DNA of 64,000 bases from Streptomyces pactum. GTDB taxonomy: Bacteria > Actinomycetota > Actinomycetes > Streptomycetales > Streptomycetaceae. Position 1 is the stretch's first letter. The number at the start of each line of letters is the position of its first letter. The DNA lies in NCBI RefSeq assembly GCF_016031615.1, contig NZ_JACYXC010000001.1, forward strand, positions 310,001 through 374,000, given 5' to 3'. Made by a program: the position numbers and the translations under genes. This document shows positions 1 through 7,916 of the stretch, in pieces. The notes under the pieces were generated by a model. It was not told the origin of the DNA and did no database searches. It saw only the letters and a list, made by a program, of their open reading frames with translations.

Positions 1-502
1 CCCGGCGGTAGGCCATGTCGGCGGTGATCCATCGGGCGGTGGCGAGCCCGGCGGTGTTGCGCTCCCAGTCGGTGGGCCGGCGGTCGGTGGGCAGCGGTAC
101 GGTGATCCGCCCCTGGACGCCGCCGGTGCGCGGGCCGGCCGCGGCGAGGTCGGCGGCGAGCCGGTCCGCCCAGTCCGGGCCGGGCACCACGTCGTCGTCG
201 AGGAAGACGATCCACGGCTCGGGGCAGGCGCGCCAGCCGGTGTTCCGGGCGGCGGCGGGGCCGGCGGCACGGCCGGGCACCACGGTGACCAGGGGCCGCA
301 GGGGTTCGGGGACGGTGAGATCCAGGGGCGTGGTGACCGCGTGCGGCCGGTCGTCCACCACCACGACGCGGGCCGGCCGCGGCCCGGTGGCCGCGGCCAG
401 GGCCTGGAGCGTCCGGGTCAGGCTGGGCCGGCCGAGGGTGGGGACGACCACGGCGTACGCGGCCGGCCGCGGGTGGCGCCTCCCGGCGCGCGGGCCGCTC
501 AC
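1..502 (-). CDS. GT2-family glycosyltransferase, 3' end cut by window edge
   Basis: About 167 N-terminal residues are present; the rest lies beyond the left edge. The protein opens with a GT-A fold: a VVVPTLGRP first strand near residues 18-26, a VVVVDDRP strand and turn around 50-57, an AARNTGW segment, and a FLDDDVVPGPDW metal/nucleotide-binding acidic motif near residue 109. These are the hallmarks of family 2 glycosyltransferases, which move a sugar from a nucleotide-sugar donor to an acceptor. The acceptor cannot be told from this fragment. The GTG start overlaps the TGA stop of the carbamoyltransferase by four bases (GTGA), so the two are translationally coupled. Family call is firm; substrate unknown. 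Confidence 0.85.
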   Translation of the reverse strand, partial: MSGPRAGRRHPRPAAYAVVVPTLGRPSLTRTLQALAAATGPRPARVVVVDDRPHAVTTPLDLTVPEPLRPLVTVVPGRAAGPAAARNTGWRACPEPWIVFLDDDVVPGPDWADRLAADLAAAGPRTGGVQGRITVPLPTDRRPTDWERNTAGLATARWITADMAYRR

Positions 503-2199
503 AGCGCGCTCCCGGTCTCCGGGCGGGTGGCGTCCACCCGGCCCGCGTCGGGCATCCCGCCGGCGAAGAACGCGCCGCGCCGCACCACGAACGGGCCGAT
601 GGCCAGCAGGTCCACGGGGGCGGAGCCGAAGCACTCCAGGGCGTCGCGCGGGTCGTCCACCATGGGCCGGCCGGCGGTGTTGAGGCTGGTGTTGATGACC
701 ACCGGCAGGCCGGTGAGCCGCTCGAAGCGGTCCAGCATCCGGGCCACCAGCGGTTCGTCGGCGGGGTCCACGGTCTGCACCCGCGCGGTGCCGTCCACGT
801 GCACCACGGCCGGGATGCGGTCCCGCCAGGCGGGTGCCACCCGGTGCACGAAGAGCATGTGGGGGCTGGGCAGCTGACCGTCGAAGATGTCGGCGGCCCG
901 GTGGGCGAGGACCATCGGCGCGACCGGCCGGAACTGTTCGCGCCCCTTGACGTCGTTGAGCCGCTCCAGGTTGCCCGAGCGGCCGGGGTGGGCGAGCAGC
1001 GAGCGGTGGCCGAGCGCCCTGGGCCCGTACTCGGACCGGCCCTGGAACCAGGCGACCACGGCGTCCCCGGCGAGCGCCGCGGCGACCTCCTCGGCGACGT
1101 CCGGGGGGCGTTCGAAGGGCACCGCGGCGGTCTTCAGCCATGCCTCCAGTTCCGCGTCGGACCAGCCGCGGCCCAGGTCGGCGCCGGTCATCGGCTCCGG
1201 TGGCACGCCGCCCTCGGCGGTGAGCAGCAGCGCGCCGCCCAGCGCGGTGCCGGCGTCCCCGGCGGCGGGCTGCACCCAGACCCGGTCGAAGGGGCCCTCG
1301 CGGGCGATCCGGGCGTTGGCCACGCAGTTGAGCGCCACTCCCCCGGCCATGGTGAGCACCCGGTCGCCGGTGCGGCCGTGCAGCCACCGCGCCAGGTCCA
1401 GCAGGGTGTCCTCCAGCACCAGCTGGGCGCTGGCGGCGAGGTCGGCGTGGACCGCGCTCCAGGTCTCGCCCGGGCGCAGCGGCGGGGCGAGTTCCCCCCA
1501 GGGCACGCCGGTGGCGTGGAAGCCGCCGTCGCCGGTGGGGAAGATGTGGCGGCGCAGTTCGGCGGCCATCCGGGGCCGGCCGTAGGAGGCGAGGGCCATC
1601 ACCTTGTACTCGTCGGAGGAGCGCAGGAAGCCCAGGTGCTCGGTGAGTTCCTCGTAGACCAGGCCCAGGGAGTGCGGCAGCCGCTGCCCGTACAGCGCCT
1701 CCAGCCGGTTGCCGGTGCGGCGGGCGGCGAGGTGGGAGGTGGCCTCGCCGCGGCCGTCGAGCACCAGCACCGAGCAGTCGGTGGCGTCGGGGGCGGCCAG
1801 CGCCCCGGACGCGGCGTGCGCCATGTGGTGGGGCACGAAGCGCACGATCTCCGGGTCGAGGCCGGGCAGCGCGGCGCGCAGGAAGCCGGCCGCCTCGCGG
1901 GCGTAGGTCTGCCGCAGGTGGTCCCAGGGGTCGTCCAGTCCCAGGGCGTCGGCGGGGCGGGCCAGCGCCGGGTCGTAGGAGTAGGCGACGGCGTCGAGGT
2001 CCTGCGGGCGCAGTCCGGCCTGGGCCAGGCACCAGGCCGCGGCCTGCTCCGGCATCTCCCAGGCGGAGAAGGGGACCGGGCGTTTGCCGTGCTTGCGCCG
2101 TGAGAACCGTTCCTCCTCGGCGGCGCCGACGGTGCGGCCGTCGATGACCAGGGCCGCGGCGGGGTCGTGGAAGAGGGCGTTGACGCCGAGTACGCGCAT
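499..2199 (-). CDS. Carbamoyltransferase (NodU/TobZ family)
   Basis: 566 residues, normal for O-carbamoyltransferases, which transfer a carbamoyl group from carbamoyl phosphate via carbamoyl-adenylate to a hydroxyl, usually on a sugar. The N-terminal half is the Kae1/TsaD-like domain, starting MRVLGVNALFHD and carrying the metal-binding HxxxH pair at His124 and His128 (HHMAH). The C-terminal YrdC-like domain carries the family signature GRSEYGPRALGHRSLL. An AAGG-type ribosome site lies just before the ATG. It sits between a sugar-nucleotide decarboxylase/epimerase-like gene and a GT2 glycosyltransferase, and its stop overlaps the GT start, so it probably decorates a sugar made or transferred by this operon. 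Acceptor is inferred only. Confidence 0.92.
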   Translation of the reverse strand: MRVLGVNALFHDPAAALVIDGRTVGAAEEERFSRRKHGKRPVPFSAWEMPEQAAAWCLAQAGLRPQDLDAVAYSYDPALARPADALGLDDPWDHLRQTYAREAAGFLRAALPGLDPEIVRFVPHHMAHAASGALAAPDATDCSVLVLDGRGEATSHLAARRTGNRLEALYGQRLPHSLGLVYEELTEHLGFLRSSDEYKVMALASYGRPRMAAELRRHIFPTGDGGFHATGVPWGELAPPLRPGETWSAVHADLAASAQLVLEDTLLDLARWLHGRTGDRVLTMAGGVALNCVANARIAREGPFDRVWVQPAAGDAGTALGGALLLTAEGGVPPEPMTGADLGRGWSDAELEAWLKTAAVPFERPPDVAEEVAAALAGDAVVAWFQGRSEYGPRALGHRSLLAHPGRSGNLERLNDVKGREQFRPVAPMVLAHRAADIFDGQLPSPHMLFVHRVAPAWRDRIPAVVHVDGTARVQTVDPADEPLVARMLDRFERLTGLPVVINTSLNTAGRPMVDDPRDALECFGSAPVDLLAIGPFVVRRGAFFAGGMPDAGRVDATRPETGSAL

Positions 2200-2439
2200 G
2201 GGGTGCTGCCTTTCGTCGGCTCCCGGAAGCCGCCGCGTCCGGTGGGCGGCCCGGTGGGCCGGCCGCCGGGCGCGGCGGGCAGGGGTGCGGAGTGGCCGGC
2301 CGGCCGGGTTTCGGGGCCGTCGGACCGGCCCGGCCGTCGGGGGCCGGGGCGACCGGCCGGCACCCCGGGCGGGTCCGTGGACGGGCCGGGACCCGGCAGG
2401 CGCACCGGACCGGCCGGGCGGCGGGACCGGGGCGCCGGC

Positions 2440-3399
2440 TCAGGCGGCGGCCCGGGCGCGGTACCAGTCGATGGTGCGGGTGAGGCCCTCGTCCGGCGGG
2501 ACGACCGGCTCCCACTGGAGTTTGCCGCGGGCCAGGGTGATGTCCGGGCAGCGCACGGCCGGGTCGTCGGTGGGCCGTTCGATGAACCGCACGGTGGACC
2601 GCGAGCCCGTCAGCTGGATGATCTTCCGGGCGAGTTCCAGCATGGTGATCTCGGTGGGGTTGCCGATGTTCACCGGCCCGGACAGGTCGGAGGCGGCCAT
2701 CGCGAGGATGCCGCGGACGGTGTCGTCGACGTAGGCGATGGAGCGGGTCTGCTGCCCGTCGCCGGTGACGGTGAGCGGGTCACCGGCCAGCGCCTGGCGG
2801 ATGAAGGTGGGCACCGCGCGCCCGTCGTGGCCGCGCATCCGGGGCCCGTAGGTGTTGAAGAGCCGGACGATGCCGGTGTCGGTGCCGTGCACCTGGCCCT
2901 CGGCGGTCGTCAGCGCCTCGGCGAACCGTTTCGCCTCGTCGTAGACGCTGCGCGGACCGACCGGGTTGACGTTGCCCCAGTACCCCTCGCTCTGCGGGTG
3001 CTGCTGCGGGTCGCCGTACGCCTCGGAGGTGGAGGCGAGGACGCAGCGGGCGCCGTGCCGGCGGGCGAGGGCGAGCACGTTGCGGGTGCCCAGGCTGCCG
3101 GTCTCCAGGGTGTGCAGGGGCAGCCGCAGGTAGTCGGCCGGGGACGCCGGCGACGCGAAGTGCAGCACGAGGTCGGCCCGCCGACCGACCTCGAACGGCT
3201 GCGTGACGTCGGCGCGTACGAGGGTGAAGTCCGGGTGTCCGGTGAGGTGGGCGACGTTCTCCGGAGTGCTGGTGCAGAAGTCGTCCACACAGGTGACCGC
3301 GGTGCCCTGGTCCAGCAGCGCGGTGCACAGATGGGAACCGACGAAGCCGGCCCCACCGGTGACCACCGCGTGCCGGAAGCGGCGGGTGGCGTCACTCAT
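2440..3399 (-). CDS. NAD-dependent epimerase/dehydratase, UDP-glucuronate decarboxylase-like
   Basis: 319 residues, extended short-chain dehydrogenase fold. The NAD-binding TGGAGFVG (residues 14-21), the STSEAYGDP strand, and the catalytic Tyr153-x3-Lys157 in YDEAKR are all visible. The STSE(V/A)YGDP and YDE(G/A)KR pairing resembles UDP-glucuronate decarboxylase (UDP-xylose synthase) more than dTDP-glucose 4,6-dehydratase. A strong GGAGG ribosome site precedes the ATG at 3399; the reading frame stays open far upstream, but that part is proline/arginine-rich and not protein-like. It lies upstream of the carbamoyltransferase in the same direction, with a 240-bp GC-rich gap. Likely supplies a modified nucleotide sugar to the operon; exact reaction uncertain. 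Confidence 0.88.
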   Translation of the reverse strand: MSDATRRFRHAVVTGGAGFVGSHLCTALLDQGTAVTCVDDFCTSTPENVAHLTGHPDFTLVRADVTQPFEVGRRADLVLHFASPASPADYLRLPLHTLETGSLGTRNVLALARRHGARCVLASTSEAYGDPQQHPQSEGYWGNVNPVGPRSVYDEAKRFAEALTTAEGQVHGTDTGIVRLFNTYGPRMRGHDGRAVPTFIRQALAGDPLTVTGDGQQTRSIAYVDDTVRGILAMAASDLSGPVNIGNPTEITMLELARKIIQLTGSRSTVRFIERPTDDPAVRCPDITLARGKLQWEPVVPPDEGLTRTIDWYRARAAA

Positions 3400-3449
3400 C
3401 TGCGATCTCCCTCCTTGCGTCGGCGTGGTGGACCGCGGGTGGCTCGGCG

Positions 3450-3644
3450 CTACTTGCCGAACATCTCCCGCTGGACGTCGTCCGGGCCGTCGAACCGGTC
3501 CCGTTTGGCGTCGTGGATGCGCTTGACGATGGTGTCGCTGGCGCCGTTGTCCCGGGCGCGCTGTTCCAGGTCCTGCTTGCCGCAGGGGTAGTTGACGTTC
3601 TTCAGGGCCTTCTGGACCTCGATGGGGTTGAGCTTCTCGGCCAT
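3450..3644 (-). CDS. DUF2795 domain small protein
   Basis: 64 residues beginning MAEKLNPIEVQKALK, preceded by an AAGGAGG ribosome site seven bases from the ATG. It matches the DUF2795 pattern: short, charged, helical, with the segment KALKNVNYPCGKQDLEQRARDNGA. The domain is widespread in actinobacteria and has no established role. Here it lies between an SDR and the epimerase, 51 bp ahead of the latter, as part of the leftward operon. A G-rich 12-bp repeat array lies immediately upstream. Not membrane, not secreted. Function unknown. Confidence 0.85.
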   Translation of the reverse strand: MAEKLNPIEVQKALKNVNYPCGKQDLEQRARDNGASDTIVKRIHDAKRDRFDGPDDVQREMFGK

Positions 3645-3686
3645 GGTGTCCTCCTTGTTTCCTCGGTGGGTTCCTCGGTTCGGTGG

Positions 3687-3770
3687 GTTCGTCAGGGGGT
3701 TCGTCAGGGGGTTCGTCGGGGGGTTCGTCGGGGGGTTCGTCGGGGGTTCGTCGGGGGGGTTCGTCGGGGG
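3687..3770. repeat. Seven-unit G-rich 12-bp tandem array
   Basis: Seven copies of a GTTCGTC(A/G)GGGG-type unit run head to tail. Unit lengths are 12, 12, 12, 12, 11, 13 and 12, and length changes fall in the G run. It lies in the 297-bp gap between the DUF2795 start and the SDR stop, 43 bp upstream of the DUF2795 ATG. The repeated G runs on the plus strand could form a G-quadruplex. Confidence 0.9.
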
Positions 3771-3941
3771 ATGTGCCGGGGACCCGTCGGCGGGGACGTC
3801 CCGGGCGCTCGCCCGGGCGGCTCCCAGGCGGGGCGCCGGGGTACCGCTGGTGGCGCGCGGGACCGGTGCCGGTGGCGGCGGCCGGGGCGCACGACCGGTA
3901 CGCGACGGCACCGGCCGGGCAGCCGCCCCACCGCCGTCCGG

Positions 3942-4697
3942 TCACGGCCAGGACGACTCGCTCCGGGGCACGACGACCAGTTCGGCCACCGCGCTGCCGG
4001 TCGGCACGGAGAGCGCGTACAGGACCGTGTCGGCGACGATGTCGGGGCTCTGCAGCAGCGAGAGGTCGGCGTCGGGGAACCGTTCCAGCACGAACGGCGT
4101 CGCCATCCCGCCGGCGATGATGCCGGTCACGCCCACCCCGAGGCAGTCGCGCTGTGCCTCCTTGAAGAGGGTGTGGGTGAAGGCGCGGAGCCCCGCCTTG
4201 CCCGCCGCGTACGGACCGGCCTCGGTCCAGGTGCGGTTGGAGGCGGTGGACAGGATGTTGACGATGTGGCCGTGGCCGCGGGCGACCATCCGGCGGTAGC
4301 CCTCCAGGCACAGGTACACCGGGCCCAGCAGATTGGTGCCGATGACCCGGGTCACCTCGTCCGGGCTGAGGTGTTCGATGGGTTTGGAGACGTCCACGGC
4401 GGCGTTGTTCACCAGGACGTCCACCGGCCGGTCGGCGGCGTCCAGTTCTCCGAACAGGTCGGCCACCGCCGCCGGATCGCGGACGTCGAGTTCGGCGAAC
4501 GCGGCCTGGTGACCCTGCTCGACGAGTTCTCCGCAGAGTTTCTCGGCCAGGTCGCGCCGGATGTCGGCCACGGTGACGAACGCGCCCGCGTCCGCGAGCC
4601 GCCGCACGATGGCGGCACCGAGGCCGCGCGCGCCGCCGGTCACCAGGGCGTGTCGTCCGTGGGGTCCGGCCGCTGCCGGGGTACCCGCCTCGGGCAT
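3942..4697 (-). CDS. SDR-family oxidoreductase
   Basis: 251 residues, classical short-chain dehydrogenase/reductase size. The cofactor motif TGGARGLG is at residues 20-27, NNAA at 97-100, an active-site serine around 150-153 (ILSTAS), and the catalytic Tyr163-x3-Lys167 in YAAGK. Start chosen at the ATG at 4697 because an AAGGAGGAG ribosome site lies seven bases upstream; a longer frame reaches 4742. It would oxidise or reduce a hydroxyl/keto group with NAD(P). It is the most upstream clear member of the leftward sugar operon, so a sugar or sugar-nucleotide substrate is plausible but not shown. Confidence 0.9.
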   Translation of the reverse strand: MPEAGTPAAAGPHGRHALVTGGARGLGAAIVRRLADAGAFVTVADIRRDLAEKLCGELVEQGHQAAFAELDVRDPAAVADLFGELDAADRPVDVLVNNAAVDVSKPIEHLSPDEVTRVIGTNLLGPVYLCLEGYRRMVARGHGHIVNILSTASNRTWTEAGPYAAGKAGLRAFTHTLFKEAQRDCLGVGVTGIIAGGMATPFVLERFPDADLSLLQSPDIVADTVLYALSVPTGSAVAELVVVPRSESSWP

Positions 4698-5776
4698 GTC
4701 CCGCTCCTCCTTCGTCCCGTGGGGCCGGTGTGGTCCCGACACCGCCGGTCGGCCCGGCCGTTGAGGACCCGTCGTCCCGCAGGGTTCGGGTGGGGCGGCC
4801 GGACACCGGCCGCCGATATGCCCAGCACGGGGTACCCCTGGGCCCCTGGCCGAAACAGGGCGGTCGCCCGGTCACCCGGCCGGCCCAGCCCGGCTGGCGG
4901 AACCGCGGGCCGGCGGTCTGCGGGACCGGCCGGCGTCCCCGGACCACCGGGCGCCGCCGTACCGGGGGTCTCCGTACCAGGGCCTCCGTACCGGGGGCTC
5001 CGAATGGTGGGCGTCCGTGCCGGGGGCCTCCGTACCGGGGGCCTGCGAACGGTGGGCGTCCGTACGACGGCCCACCGGGACGGCGGCCGGAGGCGCGGGG
5101 ACGGACGGTCGGGAGCCGGGTGGCGGACGGCCCCTGAAGGGCGTGGCGTGCCGAGGCGGGTACGCGGAGGAGAAGGGTCGCGAAAGGTGGCGGGGCGGCC
5201 TGCCGGCGGGGCGGTACGGCGGCTGGAGCCCGGGGCCCTGGAAGCCGGAACCCGCGCGGGGCGGCCCGGGTCGGGCGGCGCGGGCGGACGCCTTGTCGGC
5301 GGGACGTGCGGGAACCTGCCCCGCCGGGGAGAGCCGGGCCCCGGCCGGCGGCCGGCACGCAAGCCGTCCGGCGGGGCACCAGGGGCCGGACTCACCGGAT
5401 GCCGGGTTCCGTCCGGCGGGGCGCCGCGGCCCGTCCGGCCGGGGCACCCGGCGCCGCCCGCGGGACGTGCGGCAGCCGACCCACCAGGGAGGCCGGGAGT
5501 GCGCGGGACGCGGGCGGAGCCCGGCCAGCGGCGGCCCGGGACCCGGCCGCGCCCCGGCCGGCCCGTGCATCGCCGGCGCGGACGAGGCACCCACGTACGG
5601 CCGGCCCGGCAGGGCGGGGCGGGGCACGGCGGGGGCCGGGCGTCCGGCGTGGGGGCATGCGGTCGGCGCGGGACCGGGCGTCCGGCGGGGCCCGCCCGGG
5701 AGAACAGGCCTCAGAAGGGTGAACGGCCCGGCGCACGGGGCGGCGGGCCGTTCGGGGGCCGGGGGCGGGAGCCCGG
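4698..5776. other. Gene-poor GC-rich stretch upstream of the sugar operon
   Basis: Apart from the suspicious read-through tail of the MFS frame and a 15-bp repeat array at 4957-5074, I see no protein-like sequence here. All frames are rich in Pro, Arg, Gly and Ala. The promoter of the leftward operon should lie in its left part; no convincing -35/-10 pair was recognised. Confidence 0.5.
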
Positions 5777-7337
5777 TCAGGCCACCGTGGTGAGCTGAGG
5801 CACCGGGGCGGGAAGCCGGCACCGGGAGGGCGGCGGCCGTCGGGACCACGGCCGTCCCGGCGGTGGCGGGGCCGAGTCCGGCGGGGAGGACGGTGGTGGC
5901 GAGCGTCCCGGCCGGCACCGGTGGGCCGGCGGCGCGCCGGGCGTGGAACGTGGCGCCGGTACCGATCACCCCGGCGATGAGCAGACCGCCGGCGACCAGC
6001 GCACCGCGCGGGCCGGCCCACTCCATGAGCAGCCCCAGCAGCGGCGGGCCGGCGAGCCCCCAGCCGGTGCCGGCGCTGCGCCACACCCCGAGCACCCGGC
6101 CCCGCATCGCGGCCGGGGGGTCGGTCTGGAGCACGGTGGTGCCCGCGGTGTCGGAGAGGGACTCCACCACGGCCATCGGCGCGACCAGCAGCACCAGCAG
6201 CCACAGTTCCGGGGCGAGCCCGGCGGCCACCTGGAGCAGCGCGCCGACGGCGGCGAGCGTGGCGACCAGCCGCACCGACGGGCGGCGCAGGCGCCCGGCG
6301 AGGACCGCGCCGCCGATGCCGCCGAGGGCCAGGACCGTGGAGACGGTGCCGAACTCCTCCGCGCCGCCGGCCAGCGGCCCGGTGACCAGCACGGCCAGGG
6401 TCAGCCCGTAGTTCCGGCCGAAGATCGCGCTCACCGCGGTGATCACGGTGAGCGCCACCAGGCGGGGCCGGCCCAGGAAGAAGGCCAGGCCCTCCCGGGT
6501 GCCGCCCTTGCGTGCCGCGCGGTCCCGTGGCGCTCCCCCGGCGGGTGCCGGCTCCGCCCGGTGGTGCAGCCGCAGGAAGGGGATGACCAGGGCGACCACC
6601 AGGAACGAGATCCCGTTGGCGGCGTAGGCGGCGGCGGTCCCGAACCCGGCCACGGCCACACCGGCGAGCGCCACGCCCGTCAGCCGGCCGACGCTGTGCA
6701 CCACCGAGCCGAGGGCGATCGAGGACGGGACGTCCTCCACCGGCACCAGGTCGTTGCCGAGCAGCGCGCACGCCGGTCCGTCCACGGTGGCGACGACACC
6801 GGTGACCGCGGCCAGCACCATCAGCAGCGGCAGCGTCAGCTGGTCGCAGGCGACCAGAGCGGCGGTGGTGAAGGCGACCAGACCCAGGACGGCCTGGCTG
6901 ACCGTGGCGGTGACCTTGCGCGGCCAGGAGTCCACCACGGCGCCGCCGGCCAGTCCCAGCAGCAGCCCCGGGGCGGCCTGGACGGACAGCGAGAGGCCGG
7001 TGGCCGCCGCGGAACCGGTGATCTGGAGCACCAGCAGGTTCTGCACGGTCAGCTGCATCCAGGTACCCGTGTTGGAGACCAGGTTGGCCAGCGACCACCA
7101 GCGCATCGCGGGGTGCCGCAGGGATCGCCACGGGGCCCGGTCCACGCGGCCGGAACGGTCCGCACGACCGGAGTGGCCGGCACGACCGGGACGGTTCGGT
7201 CCGGGGTCCGGGTGCGGTGCGGGAACGGGGGCCGGGACGGGTTCCGGGGCGGAACCGGTACCGGCGGCCACGGCGTCCGGCGGGGCACCGGACACGGTGC
7301 CCCGCTCGCCGTGGGCGGGGAGGGTCATCTCAGGCAT
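4872..7337 (-). CDS. MFS exporter with a probable frameshifted, read-through C-terminus
   Basis: The first roughly 500 residues are a clear major facilitator: an N-terminal cytoplasmic Pro/Gly-rich tail, then about 12 hydrophobic helices from RWWSLANLVSNTGTWMQ onward, of the EntS-like exporter type. The helices end near plus-strand 5950. The open frame then continues about 300 more residues of Pro/Arg/Gly-rich, non-protein-like sequence to 4872. In the neighbouring frame a natural end reads APVPQLTTVA then stop at 5777. One base gained or lost in the C-rich run near 5805-5812 would join the two and give about 520 residues. I list the open frame as it stands, but the true end is probably 5777. 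Substrate unknown. Confidence 0.7.
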   Translation of the reverse strand: MPEMTLPAHGERGTVSGAPPDAVAAGTGSAPEPVPAPVPAPHPDPGPNRPGRAGHSGRADRSGRVDRAPWRSLRHPAMRWWSLANLVSNTGTWMQLTVQNLLVLQITGSAAATGLSLSVQAAPGLLLGLAGGAVVDSWPRKVTATVSQAVLGLVAFTTAALVACDQLTLPLLMVLAAVTGVVATVDGPACALLGNDLVPVEDVPSSIALGSVVHSVGRLTGVALAGVAVAGFGTAAAYAANGISFLVVALVIPFLRLHHRAEPAPAGGAPRDRAARKGGTREGLAFFLGRPRLVALTVITAVSAIFGRNYGLTLAVLVTGPLAGGAEEFGTVSTVLALGGIGGAVLAGRLRRPSVRLVATLAAVGALLQVAAGLAPELWLLVLLVAPMAVVESLSDTAGTTVLQTDPPAAMRGRVLGVWRSAGTGWGLAGPPLLGLLMEWAGPRGALVAGGLLIAGVIGTGATFHARRAAGPPVPAGTLATTVLPAGLGPATAGTAVVPTAAALPVPASRPGASAHHGGLTGLPPPAPERPAAPCAGPFTLLRPVLPGGPRRTPGPAPTACPHAGRPAPAVPRPALPGRPYVGASSAPAMHGPAGARPGPGPPLAGLRPRPAHSRPPWWVGCRTSRGRRRVPRPDGPRRPAGRNPASGESGPWCPAGRLACRPPAGARLSPAGQVPARPADKASARAARPGPPRAGSGFQGPGLQPPYRPAGRPPRHLSRPFSSAYPPRHATPFRGRPPPGSRPSVPAPPAAVPVGRRTDAHRSQAPGTEAPGTDAHHSEPPVRRPWYGDPRYGGARWSGDAGRSRRPPARGSASRAGPAG
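4957..5074. repeat. Degenerate 15-bp tandem repeat, about eight units
   Basis: Units of 14-15 bases modelled on CCGTACCGGGGGCCT follow each other. Variants include a CCGAATGGTGGGCGT-like form that recurs as the fourth and seventh units, hinting at a higher-order period of three units (about 45 bp). Confidence 0.75.
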
Positions 7338-7916
7338 GGTGCGGCTTCTCGCGGCGCGCAGGGGTTCCGCGCGGGACTCGGCAGGGAATCACGGGGCGGA
7401 GACGGGGTCCCGGGCCCGGAGCGCGCCGGTGACAACCGGCTCGGCGCCGACCTATCGTCACAGACCGGACGGGGCGGCGCCGTGACCTGCGCCGCTCCCT
7501 GCCCGCGGGCACCACCGCCGGAGCACGAAAAGCCCTGCCCACCACACCGGTTGGCCCGCGCGTGGGCTTCCTCACACGGCGGACCGGCACGGTGGACTGG
7601 AGGAGCCGGCCCGGCGCCCGGCGGCCGGGCCGGTCACCGCCGGTGTCCGGCCCCTCGCCCGCTCGCGCCCGGGGCAGGGGTCCGCCACCCGGACGCCGGC
7701 CGGGGCCGGACCGCCGTTTGATCACCGCCCGGCCGGATACCCGTTGCATCGGCCCCTGACCGCGTGTGGCGGCCCCTGGACCGGGGCGGGAGGCGAGGTG
7801 CGGATGAGCGGCGAGGCACGGCGGCCGCCGCGCGGCGGCCCGCGGGTGGCGACGGCCGGAGGCGTCCGCGGCCCCGGCACGGGGGCGGTGGCCACCGCCG
7901 GGACGGACGGCCGCCG
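7338..7916. other. Divergent intergenic region, MFS / FAD oxidoreductase
   Basis: 579 bp without a gene between two divergent starts. It should hold both promoters. A weak inverted pair GTGAC ... GTCAC (arms near 7427 and 7457) is present but too short to call an operator. In-frame codons upstream of 7917 are open but not protein-like. Confidence 0.4.

Noticed and set aside
3687..3770. CRISPR array
   Set aside because: Repeats adjoin with no spacers and there are no cas genes; the same holds for the 15-, 20-, 30- and 29-bp arrays.
2440..5379. A 979-codon version of the epimerase
   Set aside because: The N-terminal 660 residues are antisense/low complexity over the SDR and DUF2795 genes; a clear ribosome site marks 3399.
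7427..7461. GTGAC/GTCAC inverted pair as an operator
   Set aside because: Arms are five bases with a long spacer; expected often by chance in this composition.
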